A model generated the notes under the pieces. That model did no database searches and was not told the origin of the DNA. It worked only from the letters and a program-made list of their open reading frames with translations. A program made the translations under genes and the position numbers. From Ipomoea triloba (Eukaryota > Streptophyta > Magnoliopsida > Solanales > Convolvulaceae), in assembly GCF_003576645.1 (NCBI RefSeq), contig NC_044924.1, forward strand, positions 26,718,592 through 26,782,591: a stretch of DNA of 64,000 bases, in the 5' to 3' direction. The first letter of the stretch is position 1; each line of letters opens with the position of its first letter. Below, piece by piece: positions 1 through 12,560 of this stretch.

Positions 1-990
1 TCCCGACCCTTCTCTAGTTCTCCCTCACTCCCTCCGTTCTCTCATCTCTGATTTCTCTCTTCTCCAGTTGTTCGTTCTCTCTTCTCTGTCCAGTCTCCAT
101 CTCTAAGACAGAGTCTCTTACTCTCTTAGAGTCTTAGTGTCTCACTGGCCCACTCTCTTATCTCCGACTCTTCGAGACTTCTAGGGTTTTGCCCGTTCTG
201 CACAACCCTAACCCTACAACCCGTACTTGAGTTCGCTGTTCGTAATAGACGCCGGTGGTGGAAGCCTGTGTGCAATGTGACCGTGTCCGGTGGTGGTCTG
301 GTGGAAGCCACAAGCAGTCAAGCCAGTGGTGGAAGCCTATGTGCGGTGTGTCCGTGTTCGGTGTCCCTGTGTTGATTTGTTGAAGTTGAAGCCCCAGTTT
401 TCTGGGAAATTATTGGAGAAAACAAGTAATTTTTACTTTTATAAATTTTCTAGGGTTCTTGTGTACTTGTGTAGTATGTGTTATACTATTTTTGATGATT
501 GATGCTATAAATCCTGTGATTATACTAATTTGTGTGTAAATTTGTTGTAATGGTGAGCCTGGGAGGCTGTGAGTCTTTGAGCCTTAATTTTGGGGTCACT
601 GTCTCACTAAGCCTTATTTTTTGGGGCAAAACCATATAGATGATAAATTTATGCAAATTCCTGATATATGGTTCAAGTTGATGGTAATAGGACCCTTAAA
701 TTTGTACATATTGTATTTATGTTTCATTTTGTACATACTGGTGGAAGTTGTTTTATGAATCTGCTGCCCTAATTATGATGAATCTGTTTTATTAATCCAC
801 TAACATGATAATGGATTTAATGGTGGAAGTGCATATCTGTATGTCTGACTGTTTGTATGTTTATAAATTATGAATGGTGGAAGTTATATGTCTTAATGTC
901 TGCTAAGCCGTCTGTGACTGTGTGTAATGTTGTAATCTTTCTGCTTTATTTATTTATTTGGACATTTGTTTACTGATGCCCATCTATATA
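1..990 (+). other. Non-coding leader of the hAT element
   Basis: The first 200 bases are CT-rich (repeated TCTCT and CTCTC words), as in a 5' UTR. They are followed by GGTGGTGGAAGCC repeats at about 250-350 and T-rich, intron-like sequence to about 985. A related sequence occurs in reverse orientation at 47.4-48.6 kb, which supports its belonging to a hAT family. I see no convincing coding region. Confidence 0.55.
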
Positions 991-991
991 G

Positions 992-2379
992 ATGAAAAGC
1001 ATCAGTGCATCTAGACACCCTCCAACCTCAACTGAAGAGGAACATGGAGTAGAAGCCCAAGGCACTGAGAAAAATCCTCAGCAGCCTATGCCTTCTAATC
1101 CTGCTGTTTCTACTAAGAAGAGGAGTTTATGCCCAAAGTATGAGATCATTTTGAAAATATCCTTGATGCTGAGGGAAAATTAATCAAGGGCAAATGCCTT
1201 TATTGTGTAAAGGTTTTTGCATGTGAAAGTAAAAAGCATGGCACTTCCTCATTGAGAAACCATATGTTGGGTTGCCTAAAAAATCCTCACTCTAAGGATA
1301 CAAGGCAGACCCTTCTCACATTCAATGCTGTTTCTAACTCTGGAACAGAAGCATCTGAGGGGGTTTTGGGGACTTGGGTTTTCAACCAAGATGCGATTAA
1401 GAGAGCATTATGTGAGATGATCATTGTAGATGAGCTTCCCTTTAGGATTGTTGAGGGACATGGGTTTAGAAAATTCATTTTTGTTGCATGTCCTAGGTTC
1501 CAAATCCCTTCTAGGTGGACCATCTCTAGAGATATTTACCAGATTTACCTAGATGAGATAATAAGTCTCAAAAAGCTGTTTAGGGTAAGCACCCAAAGGG
1601 TTTGCTTGACCACTGATACATGGACATCTGTCCTAAGGATCAATTACATGTGCATTACTGCACATTTCATTGATGATCGGTGGAAGCTTAACAAAAAGAT
1701 CATTTATCTTGCTTGACCAATGATACATGGACATCTGTCCAAAGCCCTAGAAAGTTGTCTTCTTGAGTGAGGAATAAAAAATGTCTTCTCAGTTACTGTT
1801 GATAATGCCTCTTCAAATTACATAGCCTTGGGATTTTTCAAGAGTAAGCTTTTATCTTGGGGTGAGTCTTCTGTTAGGGTTCAATATCTGTACATGAGGT
1901 GCATAGCCCATGTGTTGAACTTAGTGGTCCAAGATGGGTTGAGATTTGCAGATACTTCTGTAAAAAAAAAAGTTAGGGATGTTGTGAGATGGGTGAGGAA
2001 TTCCCCTGCAAGACTCAAGAAGTTTAGAGAGCTTGTTGACCTGGTTGGGGTGGAAGCCAAAAGTGCATTACAACTTGATGTTCCAACAAGATGGAACAAC
2101 ACATATATCATGCTCAACACTGTTGTTCAATACCAGAGGGTCTTTGAAGCTTATGAGAAGAATGATCCCTCACTGTATGCTAATTTATCTGATTCTGTTC
2201 CAAATTTTTTAGACTGGCTTTCTGTGCAAAGCTTAGTCCTCCTTCTAAAAGGATTCTATGAGATGATTGTGAGAATATTTGGTTCTCTCTATATCACTTC
2301 AAATAGTTTCTTTTATGAGATTTCTGACTTAGGTTGCATGCTGGATGACATGATTGCATCTGATACAAGCTCTAAAAAG
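992..2379 (+). pseudogene. hAT transposase, N-terminal and core part, frameshifted
   Basis: An ATG at 992 opens a reading frame that is lost near 1150. The next segment, in another frame, holds a BED zinc finger (CLYC at about 1197-1208, then a histidine-containing RNHMLGC). In the conserved VWDHF region that precedes the finger, the tryptophan codon reads TGA. A further frame at 1252-1716 has the core motif TTDTWTS. A frame at 1828-2379 has MRCIAHVLNLVV and PTRWNNTYIML, both diagnostic of hAT transposases; the apparent start of this last frame is a TTG, so it is a continuation and not a gene start. An intron donor GT lies at 2380. At least three disruptions make this a pseudogene. Confidence 0.85.
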
Positions 2380-2480
2380 GTAAATTGTATTTCTTTTTCA
2401 TTGTTTTGCTTATTCTGTATTTTTGTATGTTTGTTGATTTATCTTATTGACTGATTGACTGATTGTGTGTTTTTTCTTCT

Positions 2481-2539
<59 letters not shown>
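2380..2539 (+). other. Intron of the hAT transposase with a 56-T tract
   Basis: A donor AAG|GTAAAT sits at 2380 and an acceptor AG at 2538-2539. The polypyrimidine tract has expanded to 56 uninterrupted T (2482-2537). The equivalent tract in the second copy of this region is 146 T long (4001-4146), so this length is either unstable or poorly resolved in the assembly. Confidence 0.6.
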
Positions 2540-3975
2540 GCAATAGGTCTCAAATGAAACAAAAATTTCAGAAATATTGGGGAGATCCAGAGACAATGAA
2601 CTTCTTGATATTTTATGCAAATATCTTAGACCCTAGGGATAAGATTGAGTATGTGCCTGCCCAATTTGTCCAACTGTATGGTGAAGAAAAAGGAAAATCA
2701 TGCTTTGATAAAGTTCAACTGTATGGTTGAGTTTTTAATGATTATGCAGCCACCTATACTGTCTCATCTAGTACTGTCACCTCTGAACCAGTTAATGTCC
2801 ATTCTCAGACCTCAGTAAGTTCAGTTGGAAGACCTCAGTCTAGATTGAAAAACCAGTTGAAAAAATAGAGAATGGAGAGTGGTGGAGTAGTAAGCAGACT
2901 GAACTGCAGATTTATCTAAGTGAAAACATAGTGGAAGATGGAGAGAATGGGGAGTTTGATGTGCTTAGGTGGTGGAAGCTTAACAGTGTTAGATTTCCAA
3001 TTCTATCTAAAATGGCAAGGGATGTGTTAGCTGTTCCAATATCAACTGTTCCCTCTGAGAGTGCATTCAGTACTAGTGGTAGGGTATTAGATGCCTTTAG
3101 GAGTTCTTAACTCCTAAAATTGTGGAAGCCCTTGTCTGTGCACAAGATTGGTTGAGGGCACCTAATCACCCAATCTCTGTTGAGGAAAATTTGGATGAGT
3201 GTTGAAAGATTGGAAAATGGGTAAAATTTCTAACTTTTATATTAAATAGTTAAATTGTTATTGTTACACTTTTAAACTGTTTTGTTTCTTTTTTGTGCAG
3301 AATTGTCCACTGGAGCTGCTGGTTCTTCACAAAGTAATGTTGGAACACTGCCAACAATCCCTGTAATACATTTAGTCATTTATAATTTATTAACACCCTA
3401 CTTTCAGTTTATTTAGATGCTATACTGCTATACATTATGCATGTAACTATGTGACATTGTGAGGTCTTTGAGGCAAGCATACAGGTTACAACTGCTAAGT
3501 GGCTTGGTAACTTTTTTATAAAATGTTGATGCCCCTTAGGAAGTTAAGCCCTTGAGTCCTTCATCTTGGTAAGTTGTAAGGAATTGTGCCTTTCTGGAAT
3601 CTGGACTTCTGGTTCTGGTATATCACTTCCCTTCATCTCATATTTCTGATATCTCAAATAATCAATTGTCTAATGTATTGTTTTTTGCTATGATGATGCT
3701 TCCACCATTAGTCTGAATTAAAAGGACTTTGGGAGTTTGGGTTGGTATGTTGCTCTGATTGAACTCAAGAAGCAATTTGCCCCCCAACTCTAACATGAAA
3801 TGACAAAAAAGCACTCTGAGCCTTTTTTTAAATCATAAGTTCTGTGTAGTTTTTCTACTCAAGTCAGTGTGTTGTTTATTGTCTTTTAATGATTTTCAAG
3901 CTTTAATGAGCAGGAAGAAAGAATAGAGGGATAACAAAATTGACTTTGAGGTTTTGAGTGGCTAATTGGTTTCTG
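2538..3975 (+). repeat. 3' part of hAT element, copy 1 of a direct repeat
   Basis: This segment starts at the intron acceptor, carries exon sequence of the transposase C-terminus and ends abruptly at the N gap after GGTTTCTG. The same sequence runs from 4147 to 5649 with scattered one-base indels. Copy 1 has lost a base just after the acceptor (AATAGGTCTC versus AATAGAGTCTC), which breaks the frame that copy 2 keeps. It also has a shortened AGTTCTTAACTCC where copy 2 reads AGTTCATTAATTAACTCC. The hATC words RWWKLN and SESAFSTSGR can be read near 2970-3090. Confidence 0.85.
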
Positions 3976-4734
<759 letters not shown>

Positions 4735-5827
4735 AATTGTGGAAGCCCTTGTCTGTGCACAAGATTGGTTGAGGGCACCTAATCACCCAATCTCTGTTGA
4801 GGAAAATTTGGATGAGGTTGAAAGATTGGAAAATGGTAAAATTTCTAATTTTATAGTTAAATAGTTAATTGTTATTTGATACACTTTCTAAACTGTTTTG
4901 TTTCTTTTATTTTATTTTTTTTTAATTTTTTTGTGCAGAATTGTCCACTAGAGCTGCTGGTTCTTCACAAAGTAATGTTAGAACACTGCCAACAATCCCT
5001 GTAATACATTTAGTCATTTATACATTTATTAACACCCTACTTTCAGTTTATTTAGATGCTATACTACTATACATTATGCATGTAACTATGTGACATTGTG
5101 AGGTCTTTGAGGCAAGCATACAGGTTACAACTGCTAAGTGTCTTGGTAACTTTTTTATAAATGTTGATGCCCTTAGGAAGTTAAGCCCTTGAGTCCCTCA
5201 TCTGGTAAGTTGTAAGGAATTGTGCCTTTCTGGAATCTGGACTTCTGGTTCTGGTATATCACTTCCCTTCATCTCATATTCTGATATTCTCAAATAATCA
5301 ATTGTCTAATGTAGTTGTTTTTTGCTATGATGATGCTTCCACCATTAGTCTGAATTAAAAGGACTTTGGGAGTTTGGGTTGGTATGTTGCTCTGATTGAA
5401 CTCAATAAGCAATTTGCCCCCAACTCTAACATGAAATGACAAAAAGCACTCTGAGCCTTCTTTTTTTTTTTTTTTTTTTTNTTTTTTTTTTTTTTTTTTT
5501 TTTTAAATCATAAGTTCTGTGTAGTTTTCTACTCAAGTCAGTGTGTTGTTTATTGTCTTTTAATGATTTTCAAGCTTTAATGAGCAGGAAGAAGAATAGA
5601 GGGATAACAAAATTGACTTTTGAGTTTTGAGTGGCTAATTGGTTTCTGTTTGCTGCCTTGCTGGTTGCTGTTGTAAACCTTTATGTCTATTGTGTAATTT
5701 CTTGTGATTTTGTGAATTGCTAATTGCTGCCTTAGAGGCTTAGACAGTTTGTGTTTTTGTAAACTGTAACATTTGTAAACTGTAACAGTCTTATTAGATT
5801 CTTCATTCTTAGATAGTTTTAGTTTTT
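4735..5827 (+). repeat. 3' flank of hAT copy 2, with an N-interrupted poly-T tract
   Basis: Non-coding 3' sequence matches 3110-3975 up to about 5649; the unique part continues beyond that. A T tract at 5461-5504 contains a single N at 5481, while copy 1 has only seven T at the equivalent place (about 3825). Confidence 0.7.
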
Positions 5828-6260
5828 GGGGGTGTTTGGTTATTGGCTTATAAGCCAAATTTTAGCTTATTTGACCAAGTTTAGCTTTTTGACCAACCAA
5901 TAAGCTATTTTGAAGTGTTTGGTAAATGACTTATTGGCCTTGGCTTATTGGGTCAATAAGCTGAAAATTGAAAAGCTAATGAATGTAGCTTTTTGTATTA
6001 GCTGGTTGGAAACAATGGTATATTGACTATTTTATCCTTTAAAATCAATGGGATTTACTTTTAAATGGGTGGTGTGTTTGTTATTTTATAATAATAATAA
6101 TAATAATACCCTTAAATGTCATTTTACATTCAATGAGCTACTAATAAACAGCTAATTTACCAAACAGTTTTTTATAACCAGCTGGTCAAACTAGTTAACG
6201 CAATCAGTCATCAACTACTAGCTAAACCAACCAGCTATCAGCCGTTTGCCAAACTCCCCT
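5828..6260. mobile_element. MITE nested in the hAT element, Harbinger/Tourist-like
   Basis: The ends are inverted: GGGGGTGTTTGGT on the left, and on the right a sequence whose reverse complement is GGGGAGTTTGGC. Flanking TTT on both sides could be a 3-bp target duplication. The interior has AAGCTAATTG/GCTGGTT-type subterminal words repeated in both orientations and an (ATA)n tract near 6090. There is no coding capacity. Confidence 0.6.
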
Positions 6261-6419
6261 TTGTAAATTGTAAATCACTAAATGTTAATTTTGATGTAAG
6301 TTAACTAGTTCAGTTTTTACTTTCAACTTTTAAGTTTTTAAGTTGAATAGTTGAACACTTGCACAGTTGCATTTGAACTTGAATGGTTTTCTAAATATTT
6401 GTTGTTCACTTGTTCAGTT

Positions 6420-6597
6420 TGCCAATCCGATTTGAAATTGAGAACCGAATCCACTCGACCGAAACCGAAATACCAAAATCTGAAAGGATTTTGGACGAAA
6501 AATCAAAGGGTTGGGTTGTTCTTTTCTAATACGAAATCTGGACGGGTGGGCGGATCGCAAAACCGATCCGCCCGAACCCGTCCGCTGCGCAGCCCTA
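6420..6597. mobile_element. Right terminus of the hAT element
   Basis: G/C-rich subterminal region with GGGCGGATCG / CGATCCGCCC and CCCGTCC words in both orientations, ending CAGCCCTA at 6597. Short inverted subterminal motifs of this kind are where hAT transposases bind. The bases after the end, ATCCCAAT (6598-6605), are the candidate target duplication. Confidence 0.65.
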
Positions 6598-6718
6598 ATC
6601 CCAATAGCTAGTGTTGTACTTGCTGCACTCAAAATACTTCCACGAACTGAATTATTATCTATATATACAAATGAGTAAATTTTAGGTGAACGGATAGAAC
6701 AATGACTATTCATAATTA

Positions 6719-8249
6719 TCTACAAATCTAATAAGAGCCAATAAAGTTAGGCCCCTAACGGGAACTAAAAAATGTTGGTGTATATGTAATTGTTTGTTGA
6801 AATAAATGGTTCATATTATTTTGATTTTATTATATTTTTATGATTTTCCTTATTTACCCTCTATTATATTATTTTCTTCCTTTAAATAACCCCACATTCC
6901 GTTAATATAAACTTTAGTAACAGAATATTCTGTTAACTATTTATTATTATTCTTGACTTACTCATCCTAATCAGAATTGGCATATAATTGTTAAACATAT
7001 ACTACTGATGGTTTTATCGAGGCCGGGTCCACCATAAATTGGATGTAATAATATCAAACAAGATAGGAGAATAATGGTATTATTACTCAGGGCGTGAGAC
7101 CCAAAATAATTTGTACAAAGCCCAAAGCTACTGGCCCAAAATGGCGCCCCAAACAATAAATAAATAAATAAATAATTGAAGGACTAATAAATAAATAAAG
7201 TAAATTAAAAAATTACCACTAGGGTTCGAACCCAGATACACAGACAGGGGGAAGGAGACTAGACCGCTGGACTAGGAGTGCAGTCGCGTCCTGAGGTGTC
7301 TTGTACAAAGCAGACCCCCTCCTTTTATACTATAGGAAGTCCAAGCAGATCCACCCATATGTCCACCATCCCAAGGCCACCAAGCTCAGGCAAACACGTG
7401 TCCCGCGTAGTCATGTCCGTTAACTACCCCAACTACCCCAATCAGCCGCCAAAAAGCGACGTACCCGAGCTCCCCACATGCCCGCGAGAAATACGGGCGA
7501 CACGACCCATGCAAACACGCCCGAGGGGCGACGGGTGCGCAAGCCGCATTGGGCGGGCAGGCGTTGTCGCGCCTCGTGTGCGCCAGGCGGGTGCGCACTG
7601 TTACACCTCGTCCTTATTGGCCCTCTATTATATTATTTTCTTCCCTTAAATAACCCACATTCCGTTAGTACAAACTTTAGTAACGAAATTTTCCGTTAAC
7701 TATTTATTATTCTTAACTTATTGATTTCTATAAGAAAGGTCTTAGGTTCGAACCTCATCCAATCAGAGTTGGCATAATTGTTAAACATATACTACGAAAT
7801 GTAAGAATGTACGAAATATTTAAAAAAATACAATATAAAATTTAACATAAACTTTGGTCAAATAATTAGCGTGACTAAATATATAGTATTCAAAGTTGAG
7901 CATCAAAGATGAAGACAATGACAATGCTACTTAAAAGACAATTAAGAAGACTTAGGTAGATTCAAACTAAAAGTATTATTTAGTTAGACTACCGTTTTTA
8001 GATTAAATATTTAGACTGGCGTTCTTACAAAATTGTAAACATTTATTGTAGCGATAAATATAATCAATCTCTCCTATATTATCTTACATTCATATACTTT
8101 AAATTACTTATTTAAATAAATAAATTCAACATTCAATTACCTATGCATGAACATCTCCTATATAATATTGCATTGAAATACTTTGAATTACTTATTTAAA
8201 AATAATTATTGGATCTTATCTCATCCGCACAATGCGCGTGAAAAACTAG
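6719..8249 (+). mobile_element. Non-autonomous Helitron 1 (with a nested insert)
   Basis: It begins TC followed by TACAAATCTAATAAGAGCC at 6719 after a host A. It ends with a short hairpin-like CGCACAATGCGCG, then AAAAACTAG at 8249 before a host T. This TC...CTAG, A/T-target arrangement with a 3' hairpin is the Helitron hallmark. The same family occurs at 13224-13950 and, inverted, at 57116-57978. No Rep/helicase frame is present. The interior is enlarged by a foreign block (7009-7619). Confidence 0.75.
7009..7619. other. GC-rich insert inside Helitron 1, flanked by ~150-bp direct repeats
   Basis: Sequence 6859-7008 is repeated, diverged, at 7620-7800, and this block lies between. Its second half (7300-7610) is much richer in G/C than its surroundings (CGCGCCTCGTGTGCGCCAGG near 7567). 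A GGTTCGAACCC B-box-like word (7222-7232) and a diverged A-box-like word near 7265 on the opposite strand hint at a tRNA-derived SINE on the minus strand. The 123-codon frame across it starts at GTG, matches nothing I recognise, and is not called a gene. Confidence 0.45.
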
Positions 8250-8727
8250 TCATCCAATAAAATAGAATGAAATCCAAATAAATCAAAATTCATCACACCC
8301 CATTCTTTGCGCGCATGCACACACGCGCAGACACATACACACAAAGTAACAATGGAATGAAAATTCAACCCCAAATAAACAAATAAATAAATAAATAAAT
8401 TGATCATGTTTTAGATTTATTGCCAATATCCAACTAACCCAAAATTTTACAAGAATGTTGAAAGAAAGAATATAATACCTTTTAATTTTGAGGTTACACA
8501 ATGAAGTTGATGAAAACTATTCAAAACTTACGTACCCAATGAATCATATAAAGTATTTTATGTGCATAAAATTTAGAGAAACAATCAAAATTAGAGTTGG
8601 AGTAAACTCTATTTTATATACTGAGCCCATTTCATAAACCAAATTTTAATTTCATATATCAAGAGAGATGAGAAAATAAAAATGCAGAAAAGTAAGGCAA
8701 TATGTATATTCATAAATATTGAAAAAT

Positions 8728-8777
<50 letters not shown>

Positions 8778-9261
8778 TAATAATACAAATTAAAATACTA
8801 ATCTTTTAATTTCTAAATATAATTATCTTAATTATAAATCTAGAAATATAAATTATATATAATTAGGAAAGTTATATTATAAAATTTCTTTAAATACATA
8901 TTATCAAATATTATATGTAGATACAATACAATGCATTATACAATAATATAAAGAAATATATACATCCTATTAGAGTCTAAATCTACTCATACAACATTTA
9001 AAATTTACATTTTTTCCTAAAATATAATTTCCATAATTATTTCATATCGATACAACTAGGTATAAATTAGTTTTTTTTTTTTTTTGAAAATAGGTATAAA
9101 TTAGTTTAATTATGTATATTTTGTGTTTAAATTTATTTAAATATGTACATGCTTAGGGACTATATTAACTAAACAAAATTTTAATTTTAATTTTGTATGC
9201 TATAAAAATATATATTTAACAAAGTATATGAAAAATCTAATTATATTATTATATTATAGAG
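8250..9261. other. AT-rich intergenic sequence with a TA microsatellite
   Basis: No gene seen. There is a (TA)n run at 8732-8768, an ACACACGCGC-type stretch at 8310-8345, and a short duplication of AGGTATAAATTAG around a T tract at 9058-9105. Confidence 0.7.
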
Positions 9262-9733
9262 TTAATTCCACTAGAGTTCCCTTGTTTTTTGTGAAAATTT
9301 TAAATTTAGTCCCAGACTATTGTTTTTACCATTTAACATCCCAGACTATTATTTTTGAACACTTTTAATCCTTCTCATGATTTTTCATATTTTTAGTAAG
9401 GCATTTTTGTTTCTTCATATTTTTCTTTTGTAATTTTTCCGGTTTCAACCAGTTGAATTGGTTTAGAAATTTTAGTAACTTTTCATTTTTAGTAACCATA
9501 TTTTTTAACCGGCTTTTAGTAAAGTCATAAACCAATTAAATCGGTTGAAACCAAAAAAATAACAAAAGAAAAATATGAAGAGACAAAAATACCCTTACTA
9601 AAAATATGAAAAGTTATGAGAAACACTAAAAGTGTCCAAAAAATAATAGTCTGTGATGTTAAATGACAAAAATGATAGTCTGGTACTAAATTTGAAATTT
9701 CCACCAAAGACAGGGGACCTCTGGTGGAATTAA
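9262..9733. mobile_element. Foldback element 1 (~470 bp, long terminal inverted repeats)
   Basis: The left arm (TTAATTCCAC, then TTTAGTCCCAGACTATTGTT near 9307) is mirrored by the right arm (AATGATAGTCTGGTACTAAA near 9671, ending GTGGAATTAA at 9733). Most of the element pairs with itself; a central CCGGTTTCAACCAGTTGAAT / AACCAATTAAATCGGTTGAA pairing also exists. This is the structure of a foldback or long-TIR MITE. No coding region. Confidence 0.7.
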
Positions 9734-9744
9734 ATAGGATCAGA

Positions 9745-10004
9745 CGCATATTGCAATTATTTTTAATATACGATCTGCGTCCGATCTTGCCCGGGATCGG
9801 ACGCAGATTATATATTTAAAAAAATACAATATGCGTCTAATCCTGGGGTAGGATCGGACGTAGATTGTCAATTATTTGCGTTCGGGCAGTTTCAAACGCA
9901 GATTATTGTTAAACCAATCTGTGTCTGTGGCATATGCGTCTGGACAGCTTCTGACGTAGATTATCCCCAACATCGGATGCAGATGACTGATTTTGTACAA
10001 GTGT
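9745..10004. mobile_element. CACTA-like subterminal hairpin sequence
   Basis: Successive short palindromes based on CTGCGTCCGATC / GATCGGACGCAG occur at 9773-9808, 9830-9867, 9880-9905 and 9938-9962. The block ends TTTTGTACAAGTG at 10003, whose reverse complement starts CACTTGTACAAAA. Tandem hairpins next to a CACT-type end are typical of CACTA (En/Spm) subterminal regions. No transposase and no opposite end are visible, so the family call is tentative. Confidence 0.4.
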
Positions 10005-10092
10005 AAGGTGCACCATTTTAACACTTAAGGTGCATCATTTTAACACTTAAGGTGCATCATTTCAACAATTAAGGTGCGCTAATTTAACACTT
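10005..10092 (+). repeat. Four-unit 22-bp tandem repeat (AAGGTGCATCATTTTAACACTT)
   Basis: Units start at 10005, 10027, 10049 and 10071. Just downstream is TCTAGATTTGATCAACGACTCA (10170-10191), followed by a TA microsatellite. The same three parts occur in reverse order and orientation at 21682-22296. Confidence 0.75.
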
Positions 10093-10237
10093 AAGGCCAG
10101 TTCTCAGGAAGTGCATTTAATTCTCAGGAAGTGCATTTTTTATATAAATTATTGATTTGAGCTGTTGGTCTAGATTTGATCAACGACTCAGATCTCGCCC
10201 CATGTTTCACCTGGAAACTCTTCGTACCCTATTTCCT

Positions 10238-10240
<3 letters not shown>

Positions 10241-10288
<48 letters not shown>

Positions 10289-10478
10289 TGACTTCATATG
10301 AGACAACACCTTCCCGTGAGATAGTGCGACAACGTGAGTGCACATAGTCTACTTCACGAATGCACACACCCTAAACTGTGTGCACTCATGTAGGCTAAGT
10401 GCATCTGCGTAGTAAACTGTGTGCACTCACGTTGTCGCATATCTGTCTCACGGGAAGGTGTTGTCTCGTATGATTGTG

Positions 10479-10522
<44 letters not shown>
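10241..10522. mobile_element. Palindromic module embedded in a TA microsatellite
   Basis: TA repeats (10241-10285 and 10483-10522) bound a 197-bp core with inverted arms. Left arm: GAGACAACACCTTCCCGTGA, then GACAACGTGAGTGCACA. The right arm is the reverse complement, ending GTATGATTGTGATTC. It has no coding potential. It resembles other TA-bounded modules in this window. Confidence 0.6.
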
Positions 10523-10527
<5 letters not shown>

Positions 10528-10965
10528 ACTCATGATTTTTAACAAGGTAATATGCATGTGTTCTATACTTTCTCAATCTTTTTTAACCCAAATAATCAAT
10601 GTCGTCCTACTAAGATTCAATTGTGTGACCATCGATTTGAAATAATGACAAATATGTCATCACACTACATAATTGTTTGCAATTCATTAATATTTTAAAT
10701 CAACTAAATTTAGTCTTTAAATTTTTTTGAAATACTCTTTAATTTATTACTTTTTTGGACATTTCACTAAACTTTACACTTTTACAGGCAATTAAGAACA
10801 TTTTAAAACGTACTTCATCAGATAAAAAAAATTAAAAAATAAAAAGTATAATTAAATTAATATATATTGAGAACTAAAAGTTGTAATACCTCGAGGCTGC
10901 CTCACATGGAGGAGGTTTGGAGGATAGGTGACATGCCCAACATGTCCCCATAGGCACATGCTGTG
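10523..10965. other. AT-rich intergenic sequence
   Basis: I see no gene or recognisable element. The last 80 bases (GAGGCTGCCTCACATGGAGG onward) are less AT-rich than the rest. Confidence 0.6.
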
Positions 10966-11305
10966 TGCGTTGGTTGGCCCTTTTGATAGTGCTCTATGTT
11001 ATAATAAAGCTCAGCACATGCTTTCAATTTATTCATTTTATTTTTTTTTATTATATATATATATTTGTGTGTATGTATATGTATGTATACATGCATGCAT
11101 GTATATATCTATGTCTTATCTCATTATTGATAATTACTATTCCAATAAAGTGTTCTGCGACATTAAGAAGAAGAATATTACTCTTGTGGGGTTAGCTTCA
11201 ACTATATATTGTATGCTTAGGTGCATATAATACAAGAACATAATCAAATATTGTCTTGAAAACAGTGATTTGAAAAATCATATTTTACTAAATGCAAAAT
11301 ATAGT

Positions 11306-11345
<40 letters not shown>

Positions 11346-11800
11346 AAGAGCACGGTGAATGTAAAGGATTTACGGTGATGGACAAAATTGGAGTAATTGT
11401 TAAATATTTTACTGGTGATTGCAATATTGATTAGATTCATATACTTTGGTTATATATACTTTTTATGCGTTGGTTGGCCCTTTTGATAGTGCTCTATGTT
11501 ATAATAAAGCTCAGCACATGCTTTCAATTTATTCATTTTATTTTTTTTATATATATATATATTTGTTGTATGTATATGTATGTATACATGCATGCATGTA
11601 TAATATCTATGTCTTATTCATTATTGATAATTACTATTCCAATAAAGTGTTCTGCGACATTAAGAAGAAGAATATTACTCTTTGGGGTTAGCTTCAACTA
11701 TATATTGTATGCTTAGGTGCATATAATACAAGAACATAATCAAATATTGTCTTGAAAACAGTGATTTGAAAATCATATTTTACTAAATGCAAAATATAGT

Positions 11801-11840
<40 letters not shown>

Positions 11841-11960
11841 AAGAGCACGGTGAATGTAAAGGATTTACGGTGATGGACAAAATTGGAGTAATTGTTAAAT
11901 ATTTTACTGGTGATTGCAATATTGATTAGATTCATATACTTTGGTTATATATACTTTTTA
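10966..11960 (+). repeat. Tandem direct duplication of a ~500-bp segment
   Basis: TGCGTTGGTTGGCCC begins at both 10966 and 11466. Copy 1 (10966-11465, 500 bp) and copy 2 (11466-11960, 495 bp) agree throughout apart from a handful of one- or two-base indels. Each contains a 35-T tract (11309-11343 and 11804-11838). Reading frames inside differ only by those indels and look like chance ORFs. Confidence 0.9.
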
Positions 11961-11963
11961 AAT

Positions 11964-12560
11964 GAGCAAATACCAATTTTGGTTACACGAGTATTAGCAA
12001 AATTACAGTTTTGGTCCATATGTTTAATTTTTACCACTTTTCATTCATGAGTATTGTTTTAGTATCAATTTTCATCCATAACTATTGTTTTAGTGCCAAA
12101 ATTTATCGCGTTGGTCACCCATCCGTTTAAAACGTGCCCTAATCTAAAATTTTTAAGGGTTTTTTCATCCTTTTCAACTTAATATCCCAATGTGTGCATG
12201 AATAAATGGATTTAATCCCAAATATTGATCACAATTCGCAGTTTTCATTCTCATATTACCTTAATTGAGGAGGAAAACTGTGAATTGTGATCGATCTTAG
12301 GACTTAAATCCTTTTTATTCATGCTCAAATTGAGATCTTAATTTGGAAAGGACAAAAATACCCTTAAAATTTTAAATTTTAGCATGTTTTTAAATGGATG
12401 GGTAATCGGCGTGATGAATTTAATTTGGCATTAAAATAATAGTTGTGGATGAAAATTGGTACTAAACAAATTGTCGTGAATGAAAATTGGTAGAAATTAA
12501 ACATATGAAATAATATTGTCATTTTGCTAATACTCGTGGGACTAAAATTGGTATTTACTC
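11964..12560. mobile_element. Foldback element 2 (~600 bp)
   Basis: The left end GAGCAAATACCAATTTTGGT pairs with the right end ACTAAAATTGGTATTTACTC. Pairing continues inward over several hundred bases (for example ACGAGTATTAGCAAAAT on the left, ATTTTGCTAATACTCGT on the right, and CACAATTCGCAGTTTTC against GAAAACTGTGAATTGTG near the centre). This is a long-TIR non-autonomous element without coding capacity, unrelated in sequence to the one at 9262. Confidence 0.75.

Noticed and set aside
7278..7649. 123-codon Pro/Arg-rich gene
   Set aside because: It starts at GTG, lies in an insert within a Helitron, and overlaps another frame of similar length; G/C composition explains the open frames.
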